A stretch of 64,000 bases of DNA from assembly GCA_902599445.1 (NCBI GenBank), contig CACKFK010000004.1, positions 16,551 to 80,550 on the forward strand, read 5' to 3'. The notes under the pieces were generated by a model. That model was not told the origin of the DNA, did no database searches, and saw only the letters and a list, made by a program, of their open reading frames with translations. The position numbers were made by a program, and so were the translations under genes. This DNA comes from an uncultured Alphaproteobacteria bacterium. GTDB lineage: Bacteria; Pseudomonadota; Alphaproteobacteria; Rhodobacterales; Rhodobacteraceae. Positions 54,003-63,914 of this stretch are shown here, piece by piece (within the stretch, counting starts at the first letter, position 1; every line of letters begins with the position of its first letter).

Positions 54003-54971
54003 TTAATGTCCCCAAAGGTTAGATTCGGGAGGGAAAGCCAAATGATTATCATATGTTAATGGATTTGGCCTATCTTCATCTAGGAGCAATGGTCCATCAA
54101 GATCAACAAAATCACACATGTGGGCGAGTAACATGGCAGGGGCCATCGCTAGAGAAGACCCCACCATACAGCCAAGCATAATTTTAAAACCTTTTTTTCT
54201 GGCGGACTTTAAAACTTTAATTGCTTCTGTTAATCCACCAGTCTTATCTAATTTGATATTTACAAAATCATAGAGACCTAATAAATCATCTAAACTTTTT
54301 AAGTCATGACAGCTTTCGTCTGCACAAACTGGCAATATTCGATCTAAACTCCTAAGAATGGAATCTTTACCTGCCGGAAAAGGTTGTTCCACCAATTCTA
54401 CCCCGAGATTCTTAAAGACTGGTCCTAAGTAAATGTATATTTCAGGTGTCCATCCTTCATTGGCATCTACAATTATTCTTGCTTTTGGAGAACCTTTTCT
54501 AACAGCTCTTATACAGTCTTCATCGTTTGAGCCACCCAATTTTACTTTAAGAATGGGGTACTTATTTTTTTGTTGTGCTTCCTTCTCCATGTTTTCTGGG
54601 GTATCTAATGAAATCGTATAAGCCGTTATAGATGGTTCAGGCTCTTCTATGCCCAATAGTTTCCATACTGGAATTCCTGTTATTTTTGCTTCTAGATCCC
54701 ATAGGGCACAATCTACTGCATTTCTAGCGGCACCAGGTGCTAACGATTCTTGCAATTGACTGATACTGGTAGGTAATTTGATCGATTCGATTTGTTTGAT
54801 AACAGTTTCCAAACTTTCATTATATCTTTTATAAGGAACGCACTCAGCCCAACCTTTCAAACCTTTATCTCTAATAGTCACTGTAATGACGTCTGCAGAA
54901 GTTCTCGAACCTCTGGAGATGGTAAATATTTTTTTAAGCTTGAAAGAGTTTTTTTCTACATTTAGACGCAC
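54003..54971 (-). CDS. dgcA: N-acetyl-D-glutamate racemase DgcA / dipeptide epimerase type
   Basis: A 322-residue enolase-superfamily enzyme. Metal ligands are visible in IVDANEGW, ELVEQP and VCADES, the first catalytic Lys in PILKVKLGG and the second in NIKLDKTGG. Fold alone fits Ala-Glu dipeptide epimerases, but the gene lies 14 bases after a dgcN homologue, the pairing described for D-glutamate catabolism in marine bacteria: DgcN acetylates D-glutamate and DgcA racemises N-acetyl-D-glutamate. The call therefore rests on context. Length is normal. Confidence 0.83.
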   Translation of the reverse strand: MRLNVEKNSFKLKKIFTISRGSRTSADVITVTIRDKGLKGWAECVPYKRYNESLETVIKQIESIKLPTSISQLQESLAPGAARNAVDCALWDLEAKITGIPVWKLLGIEEPEPSITAYTISLDTPENMEKEAQQKNKYPILKVKLGGSNDEDCIRAVRKGSPKARIIVDANEGWTPEIYIYLGPVFKNLGVELVEQPFPAGKDSILRSLDRILPVCADESCHDLKSLDDLLGLYDFVNIKLDKTGGLTEAIKVLKSARKKGFKIMLGCMVGSSLAMAPAMLLAHMCDFVDLDGPLLLDEDRPNPLTYDNHLAFPPESNLWGH

Positions 54972-54985
54972 AATTGGTCCTAAAT

Positions 54986-55987
54986 TTAAGTTTTCACAAG
55001 ATTATCAACAATTTTTTTTGTGCCATCTTTAAAAGGATCTACGGTGGGCAATTGGAAAGTGCTTTCTATTTCTTTTATTAATGCTTTTCCTTCAACTTCA
55101 TTAGTATTTTTAGTATTTATACAAATACCAGAGATTTTACAGTCAGGATTACCTATCCTTGCGAGAGGTAGTGCAGTTTCATAAAGGGCTTCAAGGGTTG
55201 GTATGCTGTAATGCGGTAACCCTCTCATATGTGTTCTCGTGGGTTCATGACATAGTATTAGATGGTCAGGTTGCCCTCCGTGAATTAGGGCCATAGTCAC
55301 ACCAGAATATGAAACATGAAAAAGCGATCCTTGACCTTCTATGAGATCCCAATGATCATCATCAGAATCCGGCGTTAGGGTTTCTACAGCTCCAGCCATA
55401 AAATCTGCTACTATGGCATCCAGCGGGATCCCACTTCCACTTATGAGAATGCCTGTTTGGCCAGTGGCTCTAAATGTGGCTTTCATTCCTCTAGAAAGCA
55501 TTTCCCGTTCTATTGCCAAAGTGGAGTACATTTTTCCTATGGAACAATCTGTTCCTATAGTCAAACATCTCTTGCCAGATCTTTTTTTACCATTTGCAAT
55601 AGGAAAATTTTCCGAGGTTACACGAACGTCAAACAAACTACATTGGTTTAAACTTGCTAACTCTTTAAACTCTTTTTCATCCGATAGTAAGTTGTGCAAG
55701 CCTGAAGCGATATCAAATTTTAAATCTAGAGCCTGACACAAGGTCTCTTTCCAGGTTGAAGAAAATGTTCCTCCTCTGTTAGCAACCCCAACAATTAATG
55801 TTCTTGCTCCTGCATTTTTTGCCTCTTCAAGTGTGAAATCACGCAGACCCAGGTCTGCTTTACAGCCAGGTAGCCTCATTTGTCCAAGACTAATGTCTGG
55901 TCTCCAATCCTTGATTCCTTGACCGACCTTTGCAGCTAATTGATCAGGAGCATCTCCCAAGAATAATAAATATGGTGTCTTTATCAT
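54986..55987 (-). CDS. dgcN: D-glutamate N-acetyltransferase DgcN (DUF1611)
   Basis: A 333-residue DUF1611/COG3367 protein. The N-domain has LFLGDAPDQLAAKVGQGI, and a P-loop-like C-domain has GTDCSIGKMYST followed by RATGQTGILISGSGIPLDAIVADFMAGA and QPDHLILCHEPTRTHMRG. It lies immediately upstream of dgcA. DgcN produces N-acetyl-D-glutamate in the reported pathway; other DUF1611 members have unknown chemistry, so adjacency to the racemase is the main support. Confidence 0.85.
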   Translation of the reverse strand: MIKTPYLLFLGDAPDQLAAKVGQGIKDWRPDISLGQMRLPGCKADLGLRDFTLEEAKNAGARTLIVGVANRGGTFSSTWKETLCQALDLKFDIASGLHNLLSDEKEFKELASLNQCSLFDVRVTSENFPIANGKKRSGKRCLTIGTDCSIGKMYSTLAIEREMLSRGMKATFRATGQTGILISGSGIPLDAIVADFMAGAVETLTPDSDDDHWDLIEGQGSLFHVSYSGVTMALIHGGQPDHLILCHEPTRTHMRGLPHYSIPTLEALYETALPLARIGNPDCKISGICINTKNTNEVEGKALIKEIESTFQLPTVDPFKDGTKKIVDNLVKT

Positions 55988-56050
55988 AGTATGTCTCGCA
56001 AAAAATATTATTTGTGTTGTGGACTTTTCAAATCTTATGAATGTATTTAT

Positions 56051-57223
56051 TTATCCATGCAGAGTGGGCTCATTTTCTTTTTCTTTCAAGTTATTATTTT
56101 TTTTGAATCTATAAAAAGAAAAAGGATCTATGGGTAATCTAGGTGGGTCCTTCATCGTAAGGTCTGCCAAAATACCTCCAATGGCTGGAGCTATACCAAA
56201 CCCATGGCCAGAAAAACCTGAAGCTACAATTAAACCTTCATATTCTTTAATTTGATCTATTACAGGTAGTGCATCCGGAGTCAAATCTATCAACCCCCCC
56301 CAAAATGACTTGATTGAGCATTGACTAAGCTTTGGAATGACTTCTATCGAGCGCGCTATAGTAAAATGTATTTTTTCTAATGAGGTTGCGGCGTAAGGCA
56401 GGCTGTTTTTTTCTTCCAGTTTACCGCCCCATTTCTGAACTCCGCTAGTAATCCGAAAACACCCATTTAACTCCTGTCGCATTGCCAAATCTGCGTTAGC
56501 AACCCCAATCACCGGGTTGAGTATTTTTGCTGTTTTCTCGGTCTGTATTACGGTCACTATTGGCACGTCTAACGGAATTTTCATCCCCAGCGATTTTAGC
56601 AGGGAATTACAATGTATGCCATTTGCCAAAATGCACGTTTGGGTGTCGATATTCCTTTTGGAAGTTCTTATTGAACTCACACGGTTGCTCTTAACATTGA
56701 TTTTCAAGACTTCTTCATGGTTGGAAAAAGTGACACCATTTCTTTCAGCCGCAGTTTTGTAAGCTTGAACGGTTTTTATGGGTTCGGCATGTCCATCTGT
56801 AGAACAAAAAGAGGCTGCTATAATTTTCTTTGATAAGGCGGGTGTAATTTCCTTAATATCTTTGTTCTCATTTAAATATTTAATATCCAGCCCTGCCTTT
56901 TCTTGATCTCTAACAAGATTCCTTATTGTTATTGCTTCTTCTTCATTTCTTGCTAAACGCAAATTACCCATTTGAGTATACCCAGTGTCGCCACCCAATA
57001 TTTCTACTAAATTAGGCCATTCTTGGACTGAATATTTTGCAAGGGGGATTTCTGTAGAATGTCTACCGGATTGTCTTACTCCAGCAAGTGTCCAACCGGA
57101 TGCCATAGAAGCAGGTTGGTATTTTTCAATAACTTCAATTTTAAGATTGCTTTTTGATAGCTCAAATGCTGCTGCGCAACCAGTTATTCCTGCACCTACT
57201 ATGATGACATCAGGTGAATTCAT
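56051..57223 (-). CDS. FAD-dependent amino acid oxidase (DAO family)
   Basis: A 390-residue flavoenzyme with the N-terminal dinucleotide motif VIIVGAGITGCAAAFELSKS (GxGxxG, residues 8-13) and the C-terminal FSGHGFGIAPAIGGILADL that closes the FAD site. The glycine/sarcosine/D-amino acid oxidase class is clear; the substrate is not. Being next to dgcN-dgcA and two PLP enzymes suggests amino acid, possibly D-amino acid, oxidation. A 63-base gap separates it from dgcN on the same strand. Confidence 0.85.
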   Translation of the reverse strand: MNSPDVIIVGAGITGCAAAFELSKSNLKIEVIEKYQPASMASGWTLAGVRQSGRHSTEIPLAKYSVQEWPNLVEILGGDTGYTQMGNLRLARNEEEAITIRNLVRDQEKAGLDIKYLNENKDIKEITPALSKKIIAASFCSTDGHAEPIKTVQAYKTAAERNGVTFSNHEEVLKINVKSNRVSSIRTSKRNIDTQTCILANGIHCNSLLKSLGMKIPLDVPIVTVIQTEKTAKILNPVIGVANADLAMRQELNGCFRITSGVQKWGGKLEEKNSLPYAATSLEKIHFTIARSIEVIPKLSQCSIKSFWGGLIDLTPDALPVIDQIKEYEGLIVASGFSGHGFGIAPAIGGILADLTMKDPPRLPIDPFSFYRFKKNNNLKEKENEPTLHG

Positions 57224-57300
57224 GACAAAAACCTATAGTATAAATAGATGCACTTTGTACTATCTAAATCATAACATTAGACCAAAATAAATGTTATATT

Positions 57301-58428
57301 TTAAAATATATCATCAAAAGCCTTTTGGAGTTTTTCTAGACTACGTTCTGTATTATATAGCTTATCTAAACCAAAAAGACCTATTCTAAAGGTAGAAAAA
57401 TCCTTTGGTTCGTCGCACATTAGTGGAACCCCGGCTGCTATCTGTATTCCAAGATCTCGGAACTTGGCACCGCTCTGTATCATAGCATCATTTGTATAGC
57501 TAACTATCACGCCAGGTGCTTGAAAACCTTCAGCAGCAACTGATTTGATTCCTTTCCTTTGCAGCATTTTTCTAACACCATTTCCTAGCTCCCATTGATT
57601 TTGACACAACCTATCAAAACCATACTCTTTTGTTTCCAACATTGTATCTCTAAAATGGCACAAAGAATCGGTCGGCATGGTGGTATGATAGGCATGCCCT
57701 CCAGATTCATAAGTTTTCATGATTGAGTACCATTTCTTGAGATCAATAGCGAAGCTGTTTGAGTTTGAACTCTCAACTACTTCAACAGCACGATTGTTCA
57801 TAATGACGACACCGGCTGATGGGGTAGATGACCAACCTTTTTGTGGTGCAGAAATTAAAATGTCTACGCCTGTAGCTTGCATATCTACCCATGCACATCC
57901 AGATGCTATGCAATCTAGGATAAATAGAGCACCAACATCGTGGGAAGCTTTGGAAATTGCCTTAAGGTATTCATCGGGTAATATTACACCTGCAGAAGTT
58001 TCAACATGGGGAGCAAAAACTACATCAGGAGAGGTCTCGTAAATTGTCTTTGTGATTTCGTCAATAGCTACTGGTGCAAAAGGTGACCAACCTTCATTTC
58101 CTGTCTGCCGGGCCTTAATTATAGTTGTTTTCTTGGTGAAATTACCGCTTTCGAAAATTTGACTCCACCTATATGAAAACCACCCATTTCTTATTACCAA
58201 AGCGTGTTTGTCTATGGCTACTTGCCGTGCCACAGCTTCCATTCCATAAGTGCCACCTCCAGGCACTAATGCCACAGCATCGCCATGATAGATATCTTTT
58301 AACATAGCAGATATATCACACATCACCGTTTGGAACTTCTTTGACATATGATTTAATGAACGGTCGGTGAATACTACGGAGTATTCTAATAGACCGTCAG
58401 GATCTACTGTATCTAAAAGTGCTGCCAT
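57301..58428 (-). CDS. Class V aminotransferase (serine/alanine-glyoxylate type)
   Basis: A 375-residue PLP enzyme: VPGGGTYGMEAVARQ (57-71, phosphate-binding), FAPHVETSAGVILP, DCIASGCAWVDM and cofactor Lys 197 in ISAPQKGWSS. The family transfers amino groups from serine, alanine or 2-aminoethylphosphonate to glyoxylate or pyruvate. Because a phosphonate-type transporter is in the same window, a 2-AEP role was considered, but nothing in the sequence settles it. It is 77 bases before the oxidase gene. Confidence 0.85.
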   Translation of the reverse strand: MAALLDTVDPDGLLEYSVVFTDRSLNHMSKKFQTVMCDISAMLKDIYHGDAVALVPGGGTYGMEAVARQVAIDKHALVIRNGWFSYRWSQIFESGNFTKKTTIIKARQTGNEGWSPFAPVAIDEITKTIYETSPDVVFAPHVETSAGVILPDEYLKAISKASHDVGALFILDCIASGCAWVDMQATGVDILISAPQKGWSSTPSAGVVIMNNRAVEVVESSNSNSFAIDLKKWYSIMKTYESGGHAYHTTMPTDSLCHFRDTMLETKEYGFDRLCQNQWELGNGVRKMLQRKGIKSVAAEGFQAPGVIVSYTNDAMIQSGAKFRDLGIQIAAGVPLMCDEPKDFSTFRIGLFGLDKLYNTERSLEKLQKAFDDIF

Positions 58429-58666
58429 ATTAATACCTTTATTTAATCATGATTTTCTAACACGACGATATGATAAGGCACTCCAATTATCAATATTATC
58501 TTCTAGTTTTATTGGATTAAGTTTTTTATGGGTAATGAATATAAAGTTTTTGGTTGCTGGGGGGCTTGGCCTTTAGTTTAAAAGATCCTTACGGAATATA
58601 AAGTTAAAGACAGGTGCGGTCATAAAGCTCAAATATCATCAATTCCTGAAGATTAACCCCAAGATT

Positions 58667-59959
58667 TTAGCCTTCTTTAGAATTTACCCACCAGTCCTGA
58701 AGTTTATAATATTCTATTGCTACAGGGAGAAACCAAGGATGGCCATTATAGAAAGGAATTTTTTTGAAAGGAATATTGTAAAAAGCACTTTTACTTTCAA
58801 GATTTAAAATTATCTCGGCTGCTTTTTTCCCCATCCATCTTGCCCAAACTGTACCTGAACCACAATACCCGGCTGCATGAATTATTCCATCATGCATGAC
58901 CAGCTTTGGTAATTGATCAAGAGGAAAAGTGACATAGCCATGCCAGTGATTTGATATTGAGGTACCTTTCAAATCAGGGAAAATTCCTAAGAGACCATTA
59001 TTGAGCTTATAGGAACGATTTTCATTTCCAAACCGAACCCTTCTACCACCAATAAGTATTCGCGTACGATCGGGCGATGGCCTAAAGTAATAGAATACAT
59101 TAAGGGCTTCACCAAAAGTGCTAAGTTTTGGCATCAAGCTCTTGACTCTATTTTCTCCAATAGAATCCGTGGCAATCATTTCAGAGATCACAGGTACTAA
59201 CCTTTTTCTTAGCCAAGGTATATTTTTGTCCGTGTAGGCATTGGTTGCCATAATAAGGTGTTTTGCTATTATTGTTCCTCTCTCTGTACTTACTTTGAAA
59301 AGGTTGTTTTGTTTTTCAGCACCGAGAAATTTAGCCTTACTATAAACAAAGCCATTTTTTTCTGAAACAAGCTTTGTCATTGATGACACCAGTTTGGCCG
59401 GATGAATTGAGCCGATGTCCTTATCAAAGTTTCCACCAATGTATTTAGGGCTATTGATGAAGCTTTGAATATCTTTTTTCTCTACAATATCTGTTTTTGA
59501 CCCGACGGACTCAAATAATTCTTCGGCTTCGCGCTTTTGTTTATCAAAAGCTTTTTGGCTGGTAGCACCTACCAACATTCCATTGTTTTCGAAGTCGCAT
59601 TCTATATTTTCATTTTTTATGAAATTATAGAGATCATTCCGTGCTGTAGTACCTTCTTCTATGAGCCGTTTTGCTAAATCCAATCCAAATCTTTTTTTCA
59701 AAACTTTGAAACTTGGTTTAATTTTACCGCTAGTTATTCCCCCATTTCTGCTAGAAGCACCATAACCAGGCATCTCGGAGTCGATGATGACCACTTTAAG
59801 GTTTGCATATAAAAGAGTTAATGCTGCGCTTAATCCGGTATATCCTGAGCCAACCACAACAACATCAGCATTTGATTGCCAATCTCTTTCTTGAATTGGG
59901 AAAGGTTTTGCATGGAGCCACCAGTAGGGCTCATATGTAATCTCTTGTTTTGGTTTCAT
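58667..59959 (-). CDS. FAD-dependent oxidoreductase, gamma-glutamylputrescine oxidase-like
   Basis: A 430-residue DAO-family protein: an N-terminal extension (YEPYWWLHAKPFP), the FAD motif VVVVGSGYTGLSAALTL (residues 34-50), ASSRNGGITSGKIKP and the C-terminal GYCGSGTVWARWMGKKAAEIIL. The N-terminal Y-W-W pattern and SSRNGG loop are common in gamma-glutamylputrescine oxidases (PuuB) and related amine oxidases. No other puu genes were found, so substrate is open. It may be cotranscribed with no neighbour; a 238-base gap separates it from the aminotransferase gene. Confidence 0.85.
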   Translation of the reverse strand: MKPKQEITYEPYWWLHAKPFPIQERDWQSNADVVVVGSGYTGLSAALTLLYANLKVVIIDSEMPGYGASSRNGGITSGKIKPSFKVLKKRFGLDLAKRLIEEGTTARNDLYNFIKNENIECDFENNGMLVGATSQKAFDKQKREAEELFESVGSKTDIVEKKDIQSFINSPKYIGGNFDKDIGSIHPAKLVSSMTKLVSEKNGFVYSKAKFLGAEKQNNLFKVSTERGTIIAKHLIMATNAYTDKNIPWLRKRLVPVISEMIATDSIGENRVKSLMPKLSTFGEALNVFYYFRPSPDRTRILIGGRRVRFGNENRSYKLNNGLLGIFPDLKGTSISNHWHGYVTFPLDQLPKLVMHDGIIHAAGYCGSGTVWARWMGKKAAEIILNLESKSAFYNIPFKKIPFYNGHPWFLPVAIEYYKLQDWWVNSKEG

Positions 59960-60091
59960 TTTCAGAAATTTTTAAATTTTTAAGGTTTAATCCGTCCTAT
60001 TATGGTCTTCTTTGCAGAAATAATAGAATAGGAAAATTCATGCAGTCAAATTTATTTGGTAGTTTTTAAAATATTCCTTTAGGAAGGGACT

Positions 60092-61000
60092 ATGGTTAAA
60101 TATCTGAAACTGAGAAAGAAGAATGAGGGTTCTTTAGCAAAAGCAATATTACTTGTACTTTTAGGACTTTTTCTTTTGGATATTATGGGAGTGATCATCA
60201 AGTTTATGGGGGAAAAATATTCTGTCCTGCAGTATGCTGTAGCTCGGAATGGTTTCGGTTTGTTACCTGTTCTAGTGTATTTAGTTTATTCTTTTGGTTT
60301 TAAACAGGATAGCGGTCGATTTAATTTAAGAGATAAGGTCATATCTATAAGTAGAGGTTTAAGTATCGTTTTTGCTCAATGTTTCTTTTATCTTTCGCTA
60401 ATGAAACTTGAATTTGCGACGGCGACGACACTGGCTTTTGCCAGTCCTATATTCTTGACAGCACTATCTATTCCTATACTTGGAAACCGTGTGGGACCCT
60501 GGAGGTGGTCAGCGGTAGCGCTTGGTTTTTTTGGTGTTGTTATTATCATTAGGCCTGGTTCGGATCTTTTTACTTATGATGCGTTACTGCCTTTAGGTGC
60601 GGCGTTTGGATATGCTCTTGCCGGTGTATTAGTAAAGTTATTTCCAAAGGAAGTGCATACCGCTAAGATACAATTGTATGCTCAAATGACAACATTAATA
60701 GCTACTATTTTTATAGCACTTATTACCTTTTCTTTTAGTTTCACAGAGTCCATCACTGATTTATTTCTATTGGCGGCTATGGGCATATCCGGTGGAGTGG
60801 GGGTCATTTTATTGATCTCTGGTTATCGCATAACTGAACCAAGCCTAATAGCATCTTTTGAGTATTTTGCTTTACCAATATCTTTTGCGCTTGGATGGAT
60901 ATTCTTCATGGAATGGCCTTTCGACAAATTGTTTCCCGGTATTTTAGGTATAGTACTGGGAGGAATAATCATAGCATGGAGAGAAGGCAGAGCTCGGTAA
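60092..61000 (+). CDS. DMT-family (EamA) transporter
   Basis: A 302-residue protein with ten hydrophobic segments and two EamA halves (SVLQYAVARNGFGLLPV, ATATTLAFASPIFLTALSIPILG). It is a typical metabolite exporter/importer of the RhaT/EamA group. It is the third DMT carrier in the window and is divergent from the flavin oxidase. Confidence 0.82.
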   Translation: MVKYLKLRKKNEGSLAKAILLVLLGLFLLDIMGVIIKFMGEKYSVLQYAVARNGFGLLPVLVYLVYSFGFKQDSGRFNLRDKVISISRGLSIVFAQCFFYLSLMKLEFATATTLAFASPIFLTALSIPILGNRVGPWRWSAVALGFFGVVIIIRPGSDLFTYDALLPLGAAFGYALAGVLVKLFPKEVHTAKIQLYAQMTTLIATIFIALITFSFSFTESITDLFLLAAMGISGGVGVILLISGYRITEPSLIASFEYFALPISFALGWIFFMEWPFDKLFPGILGIVLGGIIIAWREGRAR

Positions 61001-61163
61001 ATTAGCCGCGATTTTTTGCTCCTTTGGCAGGTTTCTTTAAAGTCAAGAATCGTTTAGACTTAAATACTTTAATGCAACGCATTTGAGGGTTTTTTTAAGA
61101 TTTTTGTTGACTGTTGGCCCTTATATTATTTCAATAATCCGCACAAGGTTTTCCAAAATAATT

Positions 61164-62204
61164 TCAAATCTGGATTTTTTTTGGTTTCACAGCTTTTTCA
61201 ATTCTGGCTGACGATTTAATCGCTTCAATCACCAATAAAGTTTTTAATCCATCCTCTCCAGAGCAAACCGGCTCTGCCCTACCTTGCACCACTGAAATAA
61301 AATTCTCCAATTGTGCTGACAGGGGTTGATTTATATTTTTGTATGTTGGACTTTGCTTAGAGTAAATAGGTTTCCACCAACTTCTTTCATTCAAGCTTTG
61401 CCAGGACTTCAATTTAGGTAACTCTAGTGATCCATGGGTCCCACCAATCCAGTAGCAGGATTCTTTTTGATTAGGATAAATAGGATTTTCACCTGAAGTA
61501 TGTTCCCAGCTCCATGGTGCTAAGATTGTATCTGAAATAGATAGTGTACCAATGGCCCCATTTTTAAATCTTAGGCTCACTGCAGCCGAATCTTCTACCT
61601 TCCCTTTCCTATTGGCATTTGATTCGAAACTGTAAACACTCTCTATTTCTCCAATAAGATATCGCATTAGGTCAATGTCATGAGTTAAATTTATAAGAAC
61701 GGGTCCGCCGCTAATACTTTTTCGCCAGGAATTAAAATAATCATTAGGTTTAAACAGCCAACACATAGAATGACTAGCAACGAGACGCCCTAATTGACCT
61801 GAATCGATTGTATCTTTTGCCTCCCTTATTATTTTGTTGTGCCTGCGATGATGACCAGTTAACAGTTGGACATTTTTTTTCTTAGCACATTGGACTATGG
61901 ATAGAGCACTTTCAGAATCTGATGAGAGTGGTTTTTCAACAAGAATGGGTATTCCCCGCTCAATAAAATCCAAAGAGTTTTCCATATGTATTGAGTTTGG
62001 TGAGGCTATTATGGCTCCATCAGGTTTTTGAGTCGTAAGAGCTTCTGTGACATTAGAAAAATGTAAAAAACCATTATTTTTGCAAAATTCTATGCTTTCA
62101 TTACTTGGGTCTACAATGAAATCCAACTCACACATTTTATTGTTTTTAATTACCTGAATGTGTTGTTTACCAGCTAATCCCGCCCCAATTACAGCTATTT
62201 TCAT
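61164..62204 (-). CDS. Gfo/Idh/MocA-type oxidoreductase
   Basis: A 346-residue NAD(P)-dependent sugar or inositol dehydrogenase-like protein: IAVIGAGLAGKQHIQVI (Rossmann, residues 2-18), ASPNSIHM, the EKPLSSDS Lys-Pro catalytic motif, and NLTHDIDLMRYLIGE with the His-x-x-Asp pair. Typical substrates are sugars or cyclitols; not determinable here. It is divergent from glpD and monocistronic. Confidence 0.87.
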   Translation of the reverse strand: MKIAVIGAGLAGKQHIQVIKNNKMCELDFIVDPSNESIEFCKNNGFLHFSNVTEALTTQKPDGAIIASPNSIHMENSLDFIERGIPILVEKPLSSDSESALSIVQCAKKKNVQLLTGHHRRHNKIIREAKDTIDSGQLGRLVASHSMCWLFKPNDYFNSWRKSISGGPVLINLTHDIDLMRYLIGEIESVYSFESNANRKGKVEDSAAVSLRFKNGAIGTLSISDTILAPWSWEHTSGENPIYPNQKESCYWIGGTHGSLELPKLKSWQSLNERSWWKPIYSKQSPTYKNINQPLSAQLENFISVVQGRAEPVCSGEDGLKTLLVIEAIKSSARIEKAVKPKKIQI

Positions 62205-62379
62205 TTTTTTAAACCTTTAGGGTAACATTTATAATCAATAGTTTTGTATCTTATGCGTTCTATCCTGGAAGTTCATTAGGATGAATTTTCATATTATTTA
62301 AAATCAATTTTGAATACTTGCACTTGATAAGCTATAACCCCCCAAGGCTCAAATAGATTTAGTAATTCGAAGATTAAAT

Positions 62380-63888
62380 ATGGAAAAAAAAGAGACTATA
62401 TATGATGTTTTTGTGATAGGAGGCGGTGTCAATGGATGCGGCATTGCAAGAGATGCGACAGGAAGGGGGTTAAATGTCTGTTTAGCAGAGATGAACGATC
62501 TCGGAAGTGGAACTTCCTCAACATCAACTAAACTAATACATGGAGGGCTTCGCTATTTAAGGTATTTTGATTTTAGATTAGTGAGAGAATCCCTAAAAGA
62601 GCGAGAATTGCTTCTTAAAAACATGCCGCATATTTGTTGGTCAATGCGTTTTGTGCTTCCAGCACCAAAGGCATTGCTTCACAAAATTGTCATCAGATTG
62701 GGGCTATTCATTTATGATAATTTAGGAGGTCGTACTATTCTTCCAGGGACCAAAACCATAAGAGTCAAGGATTCCAATGTAGGAAAAATTTTAAGGAATA
62801 AGTTCTCTTCTGCATTTGTCTTTTCAGATTGCTGGGTTGAAGATGCAAGATTGGTAATACTGAATGCCGTTGATGCAAAAAAAAGAGGTGCACATGTATT
62901 AACCCATACGAAGGTAACAAACATAAAAAGAGAAGAAAAATATTGGAGAGTAACAACTAAAGGTAAAGAGGGAATTACCCAGGAATTTTTTTCATATTCA
63001 ATTGTAAATGCAGCTGGACCATGGGTAAACACTTTGAACAATAATGCTTCAAAAGAGGATACCCCAATTCACTTAGTGAAGGGTAGCCATATAGTCGTAA
63101 AGAAAATGTTTGGACATGGAAAGGCTTATTTTCTTTTAGGTAAGGATAAAAGGATAATTTTTGTAATACCTTTCCAGGAGGATTTCACTCTAATTGGAAC
63201 TACAGAAATACCCCATAATGATATGTCTCAAGAGCCAAATTGCTCAAAAGAAGAGAAGAAATATTTGATTGAATTTATCAATAGTTATTTTCATTCCAAA
63301 TTGGAGTTCGAAAACATTGTCTGGAGCTACTCAGGAGTTAGACCACTTTACAAACATTTAACAGATAACCAAGATTCAGTTTCGTCTATTACTCGTGATT
63401 ACATGTTAAATATGGAATCAATTAATAATTTACCCATTTTGACCATTTATGGTGGAAAATTAACGACTTATCGTAAATTAGCAGAAAACGCACTTTTTAG
63501 AATGAGATCGTATTTTCCAAAGATGCAAGGATCCTGGACTTCACAAGAACCACTTCCAGGAGGAAACTTTAAACTAGAAAAAAAAGCATTTCTCATTAAA
63601 GAGTTGTGTGAGAAGTATTCTTTTTTGGATGAAAAGTGGTCGACTAGATTGATAAAAAATTATGGGACTCTTTGCGACGATTTATTAGGAGATTCCAAGA
63701 CTAAAGAAGACCTGGGAATCGATTTTGGTCATTCATTGACTGAAACAGAAGTTAAGTGGTTAATTGAAAATGAGTTTGCTAATTGTGGAGAAGACATCCT
63801 TTGGAGACGAACAAAGCTGGGTTTGAGATTTACTAAAAAACAAGAAAAACAATTAAATGATTGGGTTCAAAACTATCTATCAGTGTAA
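62380..63888 (+). CDS. glpD: Aerobic glycerol-3-phosphate dehydrogenase
   Basis: A 502-residue flavoprotein: FVIGGGVNGCGIARDATGRG (FAD motif), GSGTSSTSTKLIHGGLRYLRYFDF (family signature), the VRPLY segment and ILTIYGGKLTTYRKLAE near the FAD site. It oxidises glycerol-3-phosphate to dihydroxyacetone phosphate and feeds electrons to quinone at the membrane. glpK follows 26 bases downstream, so it is a two-gene glycerol unit. Confidence 0.95.
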   Translation: MEKKETIYDVFVIGGGVNGCGIARDATGRGLNVCLAEMNDLGSGTSSTSTKLIHGGLRYLRYFDFRLVRESLKERELLLKNMPHICWSMRFVLPAPKALLHKIVIRLGLFIYDNLGGRTILPGTKTIRVKDSNVGKILRNKFSSAFVFSDCWVEDARLVILNAVDAKKRGAHVLTHTKVTNIKREEKYWRVTTKGKEGITQEFFSYSIVNAAGPWVNTLNNNASKEDTPIHLVKGSHIVVKKMFGHGKAYFLLGKDKRIIFVIPFQEDFTLIGTTEIPHNDMSQEPNCSKEEKKYLIEFINSYFHSKLEFENIVWSYSGVRPLYKHLTDNQDSVSSITRDYMLNMESINNLPILTIYGGKLTTYRKLAENALFRMRSYFPKMQGSWTSQEPLPGGNFKLEKKAFLIKELCEKYSFLDEKWSTRLIKNYGTLCDDLLGDSKTKEDLGIDFGHSLTETEVKWLIENEFANCGEDILWRRTKLGLRFTKKQEKQLNDWVQNYLSV

Positions 63889-63914
63889 CTAGTGTAAAGA
63901 TTGGAGAAGAAATA

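Noticed and set aside
57301..58428. 2-aminoethylphosphonate:pyruvate aminotransferase (phnW) as a specific call
   Set aside because: The fold fits, but no phosphonoacetaldehyde hydrolase or dehydrogenase is adjacent and the transporter is 40 kb away. Kept as a general class V aminotransferase.
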